A stretch of 15,806 bases of DNA from an uncultured Clostridia bacterium (GTDB lineage Bacteria > Bacillota > Clostridia > Acetivibrionales > CALMWN01): NCBI GenBank assembly GCA_937873555.1, contig CALMWN010000202.1, positions 1 through 15,806 on the forward strand. The letters run 5' to 3'. The position numbers and the translations under genes are program-made. Below the pieces are notes generated by a model. It worked only from the letters and a program-made list of their open reading frames with translations, ran no database searches and was not told the origin of the DNA. Below are positions 15,062 to 15,806 of the stretch, one piece after another. How positions within the stretch are numbered: the stretch's first letter is position 1; every line of letters starts with the position of its first letter.

Positions 15062-15747
15062 GACTTAAAGGAGTTAACCATGCCCCAGAATATATCGGAG
15101 TGTGATTTGCTCCATTCAGATTCAGGTGTGAAGTATGCTATCCGATACATGTTGGACCCTTTTTTCAAAAACACTTCCTGCCCCTTGTAATATTTGTTAT
15201 CATTCCCCAACACTGCATAATCCCAGAAGAATCCAGGCAAATCATGCACGGAAATTGCTTTTTCGCTAAAGTATTTATAGCTTTGGGTAGAGTTTTCTTT
15301 TGACTTTTTAAGAAATTCCTCAAGCGCAAAGGGAAGATTCCAAACCTGTACAAAGCCATGCACATTCAGAGATTTGTTCTGAAAGTCTATGTGATAGAGT
15401 ATATCAGAACCGCTGAAGCTTTTTTGGTTCAAATCGAAACTGGAGGGATAATCAAAGCTGAAATGGCCTTCAATTGATTTATAATTTGAAAATTTTCTTG
15501 CAACAGGCTTTACAAAGGTGGAATTCACTTCAATTTCCTTGTTTGCGGCCTGTTCATTTATGTAGATATAATCTATCTGAAATTCGAGTGGGAATGAAAA
15601 TGTCAGGAAGTTATTAATCGTGACTTTCATAAGGAGGCTGTTTTTTATTATCAAGCCGGACATAAGGAACATCAGGATCCAAAGCATTGAAACAAGACAA
15701 AACAATGCTGCTTTCCTCCTAAAGCCTTTGATTAGAATTATATACAA
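15055..15747 (-). CDS. Single-pass membrane-anchored protein, possibly PsbP/Mog1-like; unknown function
   Basis: This is the only minus-strand gene. The 230-residue product has a basic N-terminus (KGFRRK), one hydrophobic helix ~14-35, and a ~195-residue domain that should be outside the membrane. That domain includes EGHFSFDYPSSFDL (93-106), LPGFFWDYAV and a C-terminal FWGMVNSFK (219-228), a pattern reminiscent of the Mog1/PsbP-like fold, for example small surface lipoproteins ending in a SFK-type helix; here there is no lipobox Cys. The preferred start is TTG at 15747 with GGAGTGGG at 15753-15760 (5-bp spacing). A TTG at 15705 behind a perfect AGGAGG (15715-15720) would give 216 aa but removes the basic n-region. 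The tail overlaps the cyclase by 7 bp. Function unassigned. 15748-15806 upstream is AT-rich with no clear promoter. Confidence 0.78.
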   Translation of the reverse strand: MYIILIKGFRRKAALFCLVSMLWILMFLMSGLIIKNSLLMKVTINNFLTFSFPLEFQIDYIYINEQAANKEIEVNSTFVKPVARKFSNYKSIEGHFSFDYPSSFDLNQKSFSGSDILYHIDFQNKSLNVHGFVQVWNLPFALEEFLKKSKENSTQSYKYFSEKAISVHDLPGFFWDYAVLGNDNKYYKGQEVFLKKGSNMYRIAYFTPESEWSKSHSDIFWGMVNSFKSY

Positions 15748-15806
15748 TTTAACCCACTCCTATATTTTCTACTATATATATTCTATTTGCAATATTATCC
15801 TTTATC

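Noticed and set aside
15080..15190. Plus-strand 36-aa open frame with AAGGAG 6 bp before its ATG
   Set aside because: It lies wholly antisense to the better supported minus-strand gene, has no recognisable protein features, and the AAGGAG is the complement of coding sequence for that gene's conserved-looking C-terminus.

Overview
This is a 15.8 kb, low-GC, almost entirely plus-strand stretch that looks like the chromosome of an anaerobic, probably spore-former-related Clostridia (Firmicutes). The evidence is the strong AGGAGG/GGGGG-type ribosome binding sites, the GTG and TTG starts, the AT-rich spacers, the protein style (a CssRS-like two-component system beside a membrane-anchored HtrA, and a long FtsA-like ATPase) and the tight gene packing. 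I cannot name a genus. The first 23 bases are not genomic. They are the end of a Nextera (Tn5 transposase) sequencing adapter, so the left edge is a library or assembly artefact as well as a contig end.

Layout. (1) 24-2279: the 3' end of a tryptophan operon, trpF (5' part missing), trpB and trpA, with trpA overlapping trpB. (2) 2346-2534: a 62-aa coiled-coil protein of unknown function, followed by a clean intrinsic terminator and then a ~122-bp palindromic element with perfect 13-bp terminal inverted repeats. (3) 2848-6673: an OmpR/PhoB-type response regulator, its HAMP-containing histidine kinase, and a membrane-anchored HtrA serine protease, plausibly an envelope protein-quality module. 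It ends at a 13-bp GAAA-capped hairpin. (4) 6897-10151: a membrane GAF/HD-GYP cyclic-di-GMP phosphodiesterase, an overlapping 48-aa basic small protein, and glycogen synthase glgA, closed by a perfect 17-bp terminator hairpin. (5) 10419-15061: endonuclease III (nth), a 724-aa FtsA-like ATPase with a ~290-residue repeat-rich C-terminal extension, and a membrane GAF/GGDEF diguanylate cyclase with an intact I-site. (6) 15055-15747: one minus-strand gene for a single-pass membrane-anchored protein, overlapping the cyclase gene tail to tail by 7 bp.

How the parts relate. The kinase and regulator probably sense an extracytoplasmic signal, and HtrA is the natural effector. A c-di-GMP eraser (HD-GYP) and writer (GGDEF) of similar build (N-terminal membrane segments, coiled coil, GAF, output) flank glgA, nth and the FtsA-like gene, which suggests local control of c-di-GMP with glycogen synthesis next to the phosphodiesterase. 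Most of the window is ordinary chromosomal sequence. I see no phage, CRISPR, tRNA, rRNA or insertion-sequence transposase. The least explained items are the palindromic element at 2664-2786, the repeat tail of the FtsA-like protein, the 48-aa overlapping gene and the minus-strand membrane protein.
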